This document shows, in pieces, positions 44,772 to 53,777 of a DNA stretch of 64,000 bases. Every line of letters starts with the position of its first letter. The first letter of the stretch is position 1. Under the pieces are notes generated by a model. It had not been told where the DNA came from. It did no database searches and saw only the letters and a program-made list of their open reading frames with translations. The stretch lies in contig JADJGZ010000018.1 in the NCBI GenBank assembly GCA_016707785.1, positions 62,001-126,000 of the forward strand, given 5' to 3'. The DNA comes from Bacteroidales bacterium. GTDB taxonomy: Bacteria; Bacteroidota; Bacteroidia; Bacteroidales; UBA4417. The position numbers and the translations under genes were made by a program.

Positions 44772-45290
44772 TTATTCCGGAAAATGAATCAGGTTTGACT
44801 TACAGTTCGGACAGAAATCCTCCCCTTTTTGGTCAATATCTTCAACATAGGTACTTGAACGCATCACACAATCCGGATGTGAGCAATGGATTAATCCATA
44901 AGTGTGCCCCAATTCATGAATGATCTCTTTAATAAACCGGTTGTGCATGAGAGTTTCATCCGGAAGTAAACCATATCTTTCATTACTTAATCGGTAATTG
45001 GAGGCAATACAACTACGACCGTTCAGAAATGCCTGTCCGTAAATAAAGGTGAGAATTGGAATAAACAGATCAATACTCAATAAACCGATAGTTTTTCCTT
45101 TGCTAACTCCAAACCGCTCATCAATAACTTTCAGAATCCTGTTACCATCATATTGACGCCTCGAAGGATCATAGTAATCTCCGAGATCCAGAAAGCCTTC
45201 TTTCCAACTAATACGGGCAGAAAAAGCCTGCTCAGTGCGCATAGTAACAGCATCAAGGAGTTGCTTTTCGAAGTATCCGAAAGAAATCAT
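44772..45290 (-). CDS. amzA: Archaemetzincin-type zinc metalloprotease
   Basis: 172 residues from the ATG at 45290, which gives the usual N-terminus; a TTG at 45368 would extend it. The signature is complete: EIIHELGHTYGLIHCSHPDCVM (HExxHxxGxxHCxxxxCxM) followed by CPNCKSN, so three His bind catalytic zinc and four Cys a second metal. Archaemetzincins are cytosolic metzincins found in archaea, vertebrates and scattered bacteria; their natural substrates are mostly unknown. It is the last gene of an apparent operon with the sigma-54 activator and the heme-motif kinase, an uncommon pairing. Confidence 0.87.
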   Translation of the reverse strand: MISFGYFEKQLLDAVTMRTEQAFSARISWKEGFLDLGDYYDPSRRQYDGNRILKVIDERFGVSKGKTIGLLSIDLFIPILTFIYGQAFLNGRSCIASNYRLSNERYGLLPDETLMHNRFIKEIIHELGHTYGLIHCSHPDCVMRSSTYVEDIDQKGEDFCPNCKSNLIHFPE

Positions 45291-45379
45291 TGCGATCTCG
45301 TCCACTATTGACTCTGTTAAATTGACATTGATGAATAATGACCAGGGAATAAGATGTGAAAAATACAAAGTTTTAATCT

Positions 45380-46720
45380 CTACCGAGGTGACTTGAGGTC
45401 GTATTTCCTGATCTTGTTATATAAGGTTACTCTGTCAACTTTTAATGCCTTAGCGGCAGCAGATATATTCCAGGAATACTTAATAAGAATGTTCAGGATA
45501 TGGCCTTTTTCAAGCTCATCAAGGCTTTCAACTGAAGAACCTTGTGAATCCTTGATAAATGGCAGATCTTTCACAGTAATTCGTTTGCCGTTACCAACAA
45601 CTAAAGCCCTTTCAATCATATTTTCAAGTTCCCTGATATTACCCGGGAATGTTAAATCCTGTAGTTTAATCAAAGCGGCATCATCAATGGGAATTACAGT
45701 CCGGTTCATTGCTGAACAGTATTTCCTGATAAAGAAATCCACGAGGACAGGTACATCTTCTAAACGCTCCCGTAAGGGCGGCACTTCGATAGTCACTACA
45801 TTCAACCGATAGTAAAGGTCTTCCCTGAAAGATCCGGCTTCGACCATGCTTTTTAAATCTTTGTTTGTAGCACAAATCACCCTGAAATCGGATGATATCT
45901 CCCTATTCCCTCCAACCCTCATAAAACTCTTGGTTTCCAAAACTCTGAGTAACTCTACCTGCATTTTTGTAGAAATTGTGGCAATTTCATCCAGAAAAAT
46001 GGTTCCATTATCAGCCATTTCAAACCTGCCTTTCCGATTGTACATCGCCCCGGTAAACGCACCCTTCTCATGCCCAAATAATTCACTTTCGAGAAGGCTT
46101 TCAGTTAAAGCGCCGCAATGAACACTCACCATAGGAAAGAATTTTCGAGGGGAATTAGCATGTATCGCCTTAGCTACCAACTCCTTACCTGTACCACTCT
46201 CCCCTGTAATGATAACAGGGGCGGCTGAATGAGCTACACGTTCTATCTCTCCATACACCCGACGCATGGCTTCACTATTCCCTATTAAGTTTTCAACATT
46301 TTCGAGTGAGGACAAATGAACTTTCAGGGTTTCATTTTCATCTTCAAGGTGTATTTGTTTTGAAGCATTCCTTATCAAATGCGACAAATCATCCGGATCA
46401 AAAGGCTTCGTGACATAATCGAATGCTCCATCCTTCAAAGCCTGAACAGCAGTATCAACAGTTGCAAAAGCAGTCATAACAATCACAATGGAGTCTTTCC
46501 TAAGACTTTTGATCCTTCTTAACATTTCAAGGCCATCCATGCCAGGCATTTTGATATCAGCCAGCACTATATCAAATTCTGAAGACTCCAGCCTAGTGAG
46601 TGCCTGTTTCGCATCTTCTGCACATTCTACCCTATACCCGTCCTCAATAAACCAATTGAATAAAGAATCTCTTACCGATTCTTCATCATCAACAATCAGA
46701 ATGGAAATTTGCTTTACCAT
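45380..46720 (-). CDS. Sigma-54-dependent response regulator (NtrC/AtoC type)
   Basis: 446 residues. Receiver (1-120) with phospho-Asp in IVLADIKMPGMDG. AAA+ domain with Walker A GESGTGKE, the sigma-54 contact loop GAFTGA (in HEKGAFTGAMYNRKGR), Walker B GTIFLDEIA and arginine fingers in RELENMIERAL. C-terminal Fis-type helix-turn-helix NISAAAKALKVDRVTLYNKI. It remodels sigma-54 RNA polymerase at -24/-12 promoters after phosphorylation. The partner kinase gene ends 12 bp upstream; the lipoyl-redox operon is the nearest likely target. Confidence 0.95.
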   Translation of the reverse strand: MVKQISILIVDDEESVRDSLFNWFIEDGYRVECAEDAKQALTRLESSEFDIVLADIKMPGMDGLEMLRRIKSLRKDSIVIVMTAFATVDTAVQALKDGAFDYVTKPFDPDDLSHLIRNASKQIHLEDENETLKVHLSSLENVENLIGNSEAMRRVYGEIERVAHSAAPVIITGESGTGKELVAKAIHANSPRKFFPMVSVHCGALTESLLESELFGHEKGAFTGAMYNRKGRFEMADNGTIFLDEIATISTKMQVELLRVLETKSFMRVGGNREISSDFRVICATNKDLKSMVEAGSFREDLYYRLNVVTIEVPPLRERLEDVPVLVDFFIRKYCSAMNRTVIPIDDAALIKLQDLTFPGNIRELENMIERALVVGNGKRITVKDLPFIKDSQGSSVESLDELEKGHILNILIKYSWNISAAAKALKVDRVTLYNKIRKYDLKSPR

Positions 46721-46732
46721 AATATCTGCTTA

Positions 46733-48397
46733 TTATTTAACAATGGGAAGAAGTATTGAAATAGATGTTCCTTTAGCCCTTTCCGACTTTACTTCTATGC
46801 GCCCTTTATGGCTTTGAACAATACCATGAACAATTGCCAGTCCAAGTCCAATGCCCCTTTCATTTTCTTTTGTTGAAAAGAAAGGTTCAAAAATATGCGG
46901 GAGATCCGATGCTGAAATACCGATTCCGTTATCAGCAATCTCCACTTTAATGTGCTCATCATCAGGGTTAACTGTTCGGAAAACTATTTCTCCGTGTTCT
47001 GAAATTGCTTCAGATGCATTTACAATGATCGCTACACAAGCTTGTTTGAGTTGATTAGGGCTACAATAAACCAAATCACTTTTTGCTGAGAAATCAGAGA
47101 GAAAACTGACATTAGCAATTTTCATTGGATGAGTCATCAATTCGAATGTTTCGATCAGAATTTCGTGCAAATGCCTGGGTTCAAAATCGTTTTGATCTTT
47201 CCTCGAAAAATCCAGCAATCCTCGCACGATATCCCCACAACGCTTGGTTTCATTTTCAATCAGAATTAGATGACGCAGCATAGCCTCCTTTTTCACTGGT
47301 TCTATGTCTTGCTTACCTAATTGCTTAAATATCAACTTTGTATACACTAAAATTCCGGATAATGGATTATTAATCTCATGAGCTACTGATAGAGATAATC
47401 TCCCAAGTGATGCAATTCTCTCAATATTAATAAGTTCATGCTGAGCCTGACCTAATTCCTCCGTCTTTTTACGTACCTTATATTCCAGTTGCTGGGACCA
47501 GTTCTTCAATTCATTATTGGCTGCCTGAAGGTTGTCCAACATATTATTGAAAGCGTATGAAACCATCCGCATATCCGATAACTGCCTGGGACTGATCACC
47601 AGTCTGGTGTCCCTATCCCCATGCGTTACCGCTTCACTGGCTTTGATTATTTCATTAAGAGGATCCTTGATCTTCTTCCCTGTAAAAAAGAAAAGAAATA
47701 TCAAAAGTAATAATGTCATTAAAGAAGCAAGCACAAAGTAGTTTGTAGTTGATTTCATTAAAGCAGTATCAAGGCTGGCCAATGGAATCTTTATCACGAG
47801 TGATCCTAAAATCTTTTCATCCTTCGTATGATAATGACAGTTACTCTCATAACAAGATTTGCTATTTAGTATGGGTGATTTAATCAATAAATGACGGATT
47901 GAATTATTCCCATGGCTCATGCTGCATTCACTGTCAACCCCGATAATCTTATAAGACTTCTCGGTTGCTGAAAACATGGTACTGAAATTCCTGTGACAGC
48001 TTTTACAATCCGGATCAGCATGTTTCAGGGTATCGTCAGCAATTGATGTATATACCAGATTATCTTCCTGGTCATACATATTTACATCGTCAATATCCGA
48101 CATGGTATTGATAATATCCAGAGTGCCTTGTAATGCCATCTGATCATTTTCAAGCATCGAACGATACAAGGCTCCTTCGACTAAAACACCAATATTATTA
48201 CCCTTCTCTCGAATGACTGACTTCATATAATCTTCATTCACAGAGCGAAATATTACCCCGAAAGTAGCAAACAGAAAAAATGAAGATAATGTGATAATGA
48301 ATACCACTCGTCCGTAGATCGATGACCTGAATTTAACATATCCATTGATGAAAGCACGTTTGCTTTTCTTATCTTCCTTATTATTCCACCAGGCCAT
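46733..48397 (-). CDS. Sensor histidine kinase with periplasmic heme-c-like CXXCH motif
   Basis: 554 residues from the ATG at 48397; a TTG at 48415 is in frame. TM1 about 31-50, a periplasmic domain 51-218, TM2 about 219-239, HAMP, a coiled coil, HisKA with LGRLSLSVAHEINNPLSGILVYTKL, and HATPase (GIGLGLAIVHGIV). The periplasmic domain has CKSCH at residues 131-135, plus CX4CH at 182-188 and a lone Cys at 158 near His: features of a bound c-type heme. A redox or gas sensor is likely. It should act on the sigma-54 activator encoded 12 bp downstream. Confidence 0.88.
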   Translation of the reverse strand: MAWWNNKEDKKSKRAFINGYVKFRSSIYGRVVFIITLSSFFLFATFGVIFRSVNEDYMKSVIREKGNNIGVLVEGALYRSMLENDQMALQGTLDIINTMSDIDDVNMYDQEDNLVYTSIADDTLKHADPDCKSCHRNFSTMFSATEKSYKIIGVDSECSMSHGNNSIRHLLIKSPILNSKSCYESNCHYHTKDEKILGSLVIKIPLASLDTALMKSTTNYFVLASLMTLLLLIFLFFFTGKKIKDPLNEIIKASEAVTHGDRDTRLVISPRQLSDMRMVSYAFNNMLDNLQAANNELKNWSQQLEYKVRKKTEELGQAQHELINIERIASLGRLSLSVAHEINNPLSGILVYTKLIFKQLGKQDIEPVKKEAMLRHLILIENETKRCGDIVRGLLDFSRKDQNDFEPRHLHEILIETFELMTHPMKIANVSFLSDFSAKSDLVYCSPNQLKQACVAIIVNASEAISEHGEIVFRTVNPDDEHIKVEIADNGIGISASDLPHIFEPFFSTKENERGIGLGLAIVHGIVQSHKGRIEVKSERAKGTSISILLPIVK

Positions 48398-48630
48398 TGT
48401 TGAATAATTAATCAATTTTCCACGCTAAGTTAATATGTATTTCAATTATATGTATATCATATGTTGATATTTCTAATATTTATTTGCTGAAATTTTCAAC
48501 AGTTCCTGGCATCATTTACCTATATCTCTATTATACAATATCTTACAGAAACAACTAATACAACTGACACTATTTTAAATACAGAAAAGTTGATAAGAGT
48601 ATTGAATATTAGGTAGTAAAAACAAGTATA

Positions 48631-48655
48631 ACCCTGGCAAAACTCCTGCCAGGGT
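48631..48655 (-). terminator. Intrinsic terminator of the lipoyl-redox operon (minus strand)
   Basis: Perfect 9-bp inverted repeat accctggca / tgccagggt with a 7-nt loop; the minus-strand side continues into ttatacttgttttt. It is 46 bp past the stop of the GcvH-like gene at 48702. Confidence 0.78.
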
Positions 48656-48701
48656 CATATACGGCATTCATACAATTCTAAAATCATCTGTGAAGAAAAA
48701 A

Positions 48702-49418
48702 TTAAAACCGGGTAAGAAATTCCAATTGAAATTTTGACCAGATTTCCTGGGGCAAACCAGATAAAGGTTGCTCAGATATTTCACCTCCATCCTGCATGAC
48801 TACCATCGATTTATCAACAGAATATGGCGCTGTAGCCTGAACGAGGAAACCTTTAATTCTTTCAAGTTCATGTGAGGTCCAGTCAACTGTTTCTTGTGCA
48901 AGATAAAAGGTATTGGTTTCTGCTACCCAGTTATCAGGTTTAACCCTGAACATCCATCCCTTTCCATAGGGATCTTCATTAATAAGTTCCGGAAAGTCTG
49001 ACAGGTTTGAATTTACAGACAGGATCTCTCCGGAGATCGGAGTAAATACCTTTAATTCTTTAGTCCCTTGGGTCAAAGTGGCAACACATTCTCCCTTCAA
49101 CACTTTATCCCCGGGCTTCTTCAGGTTCCTGAAACTGACATTCCCTGCAAGATGCATGAGTAAGTCATCTGCTCCAAGGCTGGCGACTCCATTTGGATCA
49201 AGGAAAGTCCAGCAATGATTCTTACTGTGAAAAATGCCCTCAGGAATTCTCAATGCAGCCATTGATAATATGCCTGATTTATTTTGAATGCGACTGCCAG
49301 CTTTAACCCTCCGATTAAGGATCATCCAGAATGGTATCAGTAAAGCAAAGAAGATAAGTATGGCGATATATTCAATACCCTTGGTCTCAAATATATCATT
49401 GTATGTAAAACCTTCCAT
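48702..49418 (-). CDS. Membrane-anchored GcvH-like (lipoyl-domain) protein
   Basis: 238 residues. One TM helix at about 16-34, followed by RRVKAGSR, so by the positive-inside rule the rest is cytoplasmic. Residues 58-180 resemble the glycine-cleavage H fold: HSKNHCWTFLDPNGVASLGADDLLMHLAGNVSFRNLKKPGDKVLKGE, then QGTKELKVFTPISGEI, in which Lys120 occupies the lipoylation position, and DPYGKGWMFRVKPDNW. A C-terminal segment ends VMQDGGEISEQPLSGLPQEIW, which also occurs at the end of the fusion protein at 51626. Lipoylation is inferred. Last gene of the redox operon. Confidence 0.78.
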   Translation of the reverse strand: MEGFTYNDIFETKGIEYIAILIFFALLIPFWMILNRRVKAGSRIQNKSGILSMAALRIPEGIFHSKNHCWTFLDPNGVASLGADDLLMHLAGNVSFRNLKKPGDKVLKGECVATLTQGTKELKVFTPISGEILSVNSNLSDFPELINEDPYGKGWMFRVKPDNWVAETNTFYLAQETVDWTSHELERIKGFLVQATAPYSVDKSMVVMQDGGEISEQPLSGLPQEIWSKFQLEFLTRF

Positions 49419-49482
49419 AATAGATGTTTTGATGAATTATCTTAATTATTTATTTGCGTCAATCGTTACAGAATGATTTGGA

Positions 49483-50751
49483 TCACTTAGATTCTTCTAC
49501 CCAGGAGGGCGATTCCTGGAGTACTGGCATACGGTTGATTACCCATCTGAAAATCCAAATTTCCGTAAAGATCACAGTAAGAGTTACAACGATCTCCATC
49601 CATGATGGAACATAATGAGGAGTGGCATCCCATCTGAATCCGATCACTGTGACGTTCAGCCGGTTGATGATGATTCCAAGCATAGTCAGGATTGCCGCTA
49701 TTCGTATCAGCAACAGTTTATTTCGCCTGTAACCAATGAAATAGATCAGCATTGGTATTACAACGAAACCAATCATTTCGACGAGATACCAGTATCCCAT
49801 TGATGTATTAAGATAAGTCCAATGCTTTCCATGTATGAACACAAGTAGCTGCAGGAAAAAGTAAGCAAACATTGCAGCAGTGCAAATCTTTGAGAGTCCA
49901 TGGATTATTCCGTGATGAGCTTTATGGTTAGAATCACTGATCTTATCAGAAAACACTTTATGAGTAATTGATCCTTCAAAAATCACCATCGAAAGTCCGG
50001 CAAAAACACTGGAAACCAGGAAAAGAACAGGAATGAATTCAGAATACCAAAGGGGATGAATCTTATCTTTTGCCATAAGGTATAAAGCCCCTAACCCGGA
50101 TTGATGCAGGGTAGATAAGGTAATCCCGAAGATAACAGCGGCTATCGTCATGCCACTCAGTATTTTATGCGCCCTTTTAGCTCCCAGCCATTCAGCGATT
50201 GCCGGGGAGAATTCAATTAATTCAGCAATCATATATAAGAGGAAATGCCAGGCTACCAGGAATAGCACTGAACTGGTCCCGAATCCATTGCCAATAATGG
50301 GATTTACCACGTTCCATGGACGACCCAGGTCCAGGAGTAAAGCACCTGCATAAAAAACATAAGCAAGGAACCCATTTAAAACAGTAACTCTTACGATGGA
50401 ATGATACTTCCTGATTTTCAGGATATAGACCATGAATGTGATCACATATGCGCCGCCAGCGAAGGCCACTCCCGTAACTACATCAAAGCCGATCCACAAT
50501 CCCCATGGTGTTTCCTGGGTAAGATTGGTAATTGATCCGATTCCTTTCCAGAACCTGATGACGATCAGACCTATTCCAAGAAAGATGATTGGTATGGAGA
50601 TAAGGTTAAACGGTGTCAACCATGCTCCCCTGGGTTTCAATTGCTCCCATAGAAATTTGATCATTGGTGTACCAGGCTCCCTAAGTTTGAGGGATTCAAT
50701 CTGTTTACTGCTAATGTTCATGGTTTTGCTCATTGGTTTTGGTTGCTTCAT
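49483..50751 (-). CDS. HybB/NrfD-type quinone-interacting integral membrane subunit
   Basis: 422 residues with about ten hydrophobic helices and the NrfD/PsrC pattern: GLWIGFDVVTGVAFAGGAYVITF, LLDLGRPWNVVNPI and LHQSGLGALYLMAKDKIHPLWYSE, as in HybB of hydrogenase-2. Such subunits carry electrons between quinone and a periplasmic ferredoxin partner. Its start overlaps the HybA-like gene by up to 41 bp; ATGs at 50733 and 50721 are also possible, so translation is coupled in any case. No hydrogenase, nitrite or polysulphide reductase catalytic subunit is encoded nearby. Confidence 0.88.
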   Translation of the reverse strand: MKQPKPMSKTMNISSKQIESLKLREPGTPMIKFLWEQLKPRGAWLTPFNLISIPIIFLGIGLIVIRFWKGIGSITNLTQETPWGLWIGFDVVTGVAFAGGAYVITFMVYILKIRKYHSIVRVTVLNGFLAYVFYAGALLLDLGRPWNVVNPIIGNGFGTSSVLFLVAWHFLLYMIAELIEFSPAIAEWLGAKRAHKILSGMTIAAVIFGITLSTLHQSGLGALYLMAKDKIHPLWYSEFIPVLFLVSSVFAGLSMVIFEGSITHKVFSDKISDSNHKAHHGIIHGLSKICTAAMFAYFFLQLLVFIHGKHWTYLNTSMGYWYLVEMIGFVVIPMLIYFIGYRRNKLLLIRIAAILTMLGIIINRLNVTVIGFRWDATPHYVPSWMEIVVTLTVIFTEIWIFRWVINRMPVLQESPSWVEESK

Positions 50752-51565
50752 GAATGCCTAGTAATAAGGTTGGGAGTATGATAAAGACGGAAGGTACGCT
50801 ATACAGAAACCCCTTGGACAATGATGGATACGATGCATTTTGCAAACCCTGCTTTACACCGAGTTCCTTAAAAGGTACAGGTGATAAGTAAATAACTCCG
50901 GTTCCACCGGCAACATGTTCCCCATAGATTTGATCTACATAATCATCCGGGTTTTCGGTTATTCTTTTTCTTGCTTCTGCAATGAGTTCCCTCCGGGTAC
51001 CAAATATCAATGCGTCACCACAGGCTTCAGCGCATGCCGGGATCTTTCCTTTCTCAATCCGGCTATAACACATATCACATTTTTGAATCCTGGGGTTTGC
51101 ACTATGATACTCAAACTTAGGAACATCAAATGGGCATGATACCATGCAATAACGGCATCCCATGCAGCGGTCGGCATCCCATACTACCGGCCCTTCTTTG
51201 GTCTTGTGCATTGCCTTTGTCAGACATGCAGCAGCACAGGCGGGTTCATTGCAGTGCATACATTGATTCCTGATATATACTTCACCTTTCGATGTATTAT
51301 AATTATTAATTACAGCTCGACGGCTTTCACTGGTCTTTTGTATGACCCCAGGTTCAATCTCTCCTTCCGGAGCCGGAAGCTGGTTTGACTTTGAACAAGC
51401 TTTGAGGCAACTCCCGCAGCCAATGCATAAGGTTGCATCAAACAACATCCCGAAGAATTCAGTCTCCTGATTCCCAACAGGCTTAGCCGATGACTCATTT
51501 CCAATTGCCAGGGTTAATCCGGCAATTCCCATTGTTTTGAAAAAATCCCTCCGATCCAGGCTCAT
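50711..51565 (-). CDS. Tat-exported HybA-like 4Fe-4S ferredoxin with C-terminal membrane helix
   Basis: 284 residues. Twin-arginine signal MSLDRRDFFKTMGIAGLTLAIG. Sixteen Cys in four clusters (CIGCGSCLKAC, CMHCNEPACAAAC, CMGCRYCMVSC, CDMC...CAEAC), enough for four [4Fe-4S] centres, and a C-terminal helix (about 254-271), as in HybA. It sits on the periplasmic side and passes electrons to the HybB-type membrane subunit encoded next. In HybA systems the electron donor is NiFe hydrogenase; here no such subunit is seen, so the donor or acceptor is unknown. Confidence 0.9.
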   Translation of the reverse strand: MSLDRRDFFKTMGIAGLTLAIGNESSAKPVGNQETEFFGMLFDATLCIGCGSCLKACSKSNQLPAPEGEIEPGVIQKTSESRRAVINNYNTSKGEVYIRNQCMHCNEPACAAACLTKAMHKTKEGPVVWDADRCMGCRYCMVSCPFDVPKFEYHSANPRIQKCDMCYSRIEKGKIPACAEACGDALIFGTRRELIAEARKRITENPDDYVDQIYGEHVAGGTGVIYLSPVPFKELGVKQGLQNASYPSLSKGFLYSVPSVFIILPTLLLGIHEATKTNEQNHEH

Positions 51566-51625
51566 AATGTTATAGTTGATGGTTATAAAAATCGCACACT
51601 AACAATAGTTCTGATAAGTTTTGCA

Positions 51626-53302
51626 TTACCTGGAAATGTCAATAAACCGGGTCTGAAAATCTTCCCAAACTTCAGGTGATAGCATGGAAAGCGGATGATC
51701 TGTAAGCTCTCCGCCATCCTGGATCATCACTGGTTCTGCGGAGTCGAGCCTCATTACAGGACTGAAGGCAAAAAAATCACGGACTCTCTGGAATTCAGTT
51801 CTAACCCATTCCTTATAAGCATTTCCCATCATCATAAAATCCAGTTCCCTTTTCCAGTTCAGTGGTTCGATCTGGTAAATCCATCCATCAGAATAGGGTG
51901 CTGAATTTATCAACGTTGAATCAACTGTTAATTTTGGATTGCGATTTTTAATCACACCTGAAACCGGGGCATAGATATTGAGTTGCTTGCCTTCATTGAT
52001 AATAGTTACAAGCTTTTCACCCTTCCTAACTTTGGTTCCGACTTCAAGAAGTGTCACTTTATTTAGCATACCGGTAATATGTTGCAGAAAGTCATCAATC
52101 CCTACTTTAACAATCCCATCCTGCTCCATATATACCCAGGTATGTGTTTTATCGAAATAGAACCCACCCGGGAAAGTCGCGGTGTCTTCATTTATCAGGT
52201 AATGTTTCCCCGGGGTTGTATTCAATGGACCTCTTTGAACCTTACCTCTGAATGCAATCAGGGAGATCAGGACGCCAATAATAATGACTCCAAAAATGAC
52301 GATGATCCATAAGGACATGCCAACAGCTTGTTCTGGTTCATTCAGCACAAGAAGATTTCCAGCCAAAACTGTTTTACCTGACTCCTTTTCTACATTTGCC
52401 AGTTCACAATATCCATTAGTATTTAATAAATTCTGGCCATCACTGATCACCCATTGAAGAAATGCAATAACAGATTGATCAGCAGGAAGCTTATCAGAGG
52501 TAATTACAAAATCTTCAACAAGGGAAGAAGGATATTTACCAAGCCAAACACCCCGCAACAGAGCTACAGGATCAGAATAAATCCTTTCAAAATTATCAAG
52601 CCTGCCATTGTTATTCTTATCGATGGGAACAATCATTACTGAAGAAGGGAATGCCCTCTTTTGAAGACTCAATAAATCTCCTAATCGGCAAAATCCTATC
52701 GCATTCTCATTGGTTCCAACTTTACCTAGAAGTTCCTCAAGTGTTTCCAATCTATTCATAATCAGAAGCTCTGTAGTGCCGGAAAAGGTATTTAACGTTG
52801 AGAGTATTCCCTGGCTTCCTGAATAGAATAATTCAAAACCTTGACTATTAATTTGTGGGTCGACGGTATTCCAGTTCCTTGCATCAGGGTTATTCAGCCA
52901 TTCAGCCATTTGTGATGCCTTGATTCCTTTTGAATTTATGATCGCTGCATGAGGGTGAGAAGCTTTAATGATTCCAACAACCACATCTTTCCCTACTTTC
53001 AGTTGCCAATTTTGATTGTTTGCTTTTTCGGCCGATTTAGCCGATGAAAAGCGAAGTCCGTCTGCAGCCAACACTCCATTCCCGGATATTTCCCTGCACT
53101 GCAAAGTGAAAGCTTTATTTGTTTCAGCATAGGAATGCACCCATGTTTGCATCATTGGAAGGAGGTCAGGTGAACAATGAATCACCAATTGAGGCTGAAC
53201 CGGACTGTTTACTAAAGATTTTTCAGTTGTGTTACCGCTAAATCCATTGGAGATCAACAGTAATAAGATTCCGGCAAATAAAATACTTGAATATGGTTTC
53301 AT
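51626..53302 (-). CDS. Solute-binding-protein/GcvH-like membrane fusion
   Basis: 558 residues from the ATG at 53302. Signal peptide (1-23); periplasmic domain about 35-315 with the look of a PstS/PBP-II binding protein (LVIHCSPDLLPMMQTWVHSYA, GKDVVVGIIKASHP, FYSGSQGILSTLNTFSGT) including an EF-hand-like loop DKNNNGRLDNFE; one TM at about 331-351 followed by basic residues; and a cytoplasmic GcvH-like domain (about 378-500) with HTWVYMEQDGIVKVGIDDFLQHITG and NEGKQLNIYAPVSG, Lys439 at the lipoyl position. The tail VMIQDGGELTDHPLSML matches that of the GcvH-like protein at 48702. First gene of the operon. I know of no characterised protein of this architecture. Confidence 0.75.
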   Translation of the reverse strand: MKPYSSILFAGILLLLISNGFSGNTTEKSLVNSPVQPQLVIHCSPDLLPMMQTWVHSYAETNKAFTLQCREISGNGVLAADGLRFSSAKSAEKANNQNWQLKVGKDVVVGIIKASHPHAAIINSKGIKASQMAEWLNNPDARNWNTVDPQINSQGFELFYSGSQGILSTLNTFSGTTELLIMNRLETLEELLGKVGTNENAIGFCRLGDLLSLQKRAFPSSVMIVPIDKNNNGRLDNFERIYSDPVALLRGVWLGKYPSSLVEDFVITSDKLPADQSVIAFLQWVISDGQNLLNTNGYCELANVEKESGKTVLAGNLLVLNEPEQAVGMSLWIIVIFGVIIIGVLISLIAFRGKVQRGPLNTTPGKHYLINEDTATFPGGFYFDKTHTWVYMEQDGIVKVGIDDFLQHITGMLNKVTLLEVGTKVRKGEKLVTIINEGKQLNIYAPVSGVIKNRNPKLTVDSTLINSAPYSDGWIYQIEPLNWKRELDFMMMGNAYKEWVRTEFQRVRDFFAFSPVMRLDSAEPVMIQDGGELTDHPLSMLSPEVWEDFQTRFIDISR

Positions 53303-53360
53303 GGGACATTGAATTTTAAAGTTCGAATGAAAGATGTGAACTAACTTCCATTCCACCCTA

Positions 53361-53377
53361 TACCAAATCAATGCCAA
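53361..53377 (-). promoter_or_regulatory. Possible sigma-54 promoter of the lipoyl-redox operon
   Basis: On the minus strand TTGGCAT (53377-53371), a 5-bp gap, then TGGTA (53365-53361), compared with consensus TGGCAC-N5-TTGCA. The -24 element is good, the -12 element is weak. It lies about 60 bp before the ATG at 53302. Interesting because the sigma-54 activator gene is in the same region. The divergent spacer 53303-53777 has no gene; it also has an 18-bp-period repeat (ACTGTTGATTTTTT at 53517-53530, ACTGTTGCTTTTTT at 53535-53548). Confidence 0.35.
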
Positions 53378-53777
53378 ACGAAAAACATAATCATATATCA
53401 TTGATTATGTGATACTTAAATATTGTTTAAAAATAAATACAAAGATTGACTGTATATTTTTTCAACACCTAAATCATCAATATTATTCAATTCATTGATA
53501 TTTAAACGTTTAGCATACTGTTGATTTTTTATACACTGTTGCTTTTTTCAACATATTAGTTTTTAATCCGGCAAAATTGAGTTTACAATATTCCTGCCAG
53601 ATAAGATTCTCCTATGAAATCAAATCATATAAATGAATGTTGTGTAAAGAAACTGAAGAAGGCATATTATCTTTATAAAGAAATTCACCGCCAATAATTG
53701 AATACTACTAATTATTATTACTTCCCATTAAAAAAATGACTAATAAATAGTATATTACACAAATAAATGCATTAACC

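Noticed and set aside
49483..51565. Uptake hydrogenase 2 operon
   Set aside because: HybA- and HybB-like genes are present but there is no large or small NiFe subunit or maturation gene.
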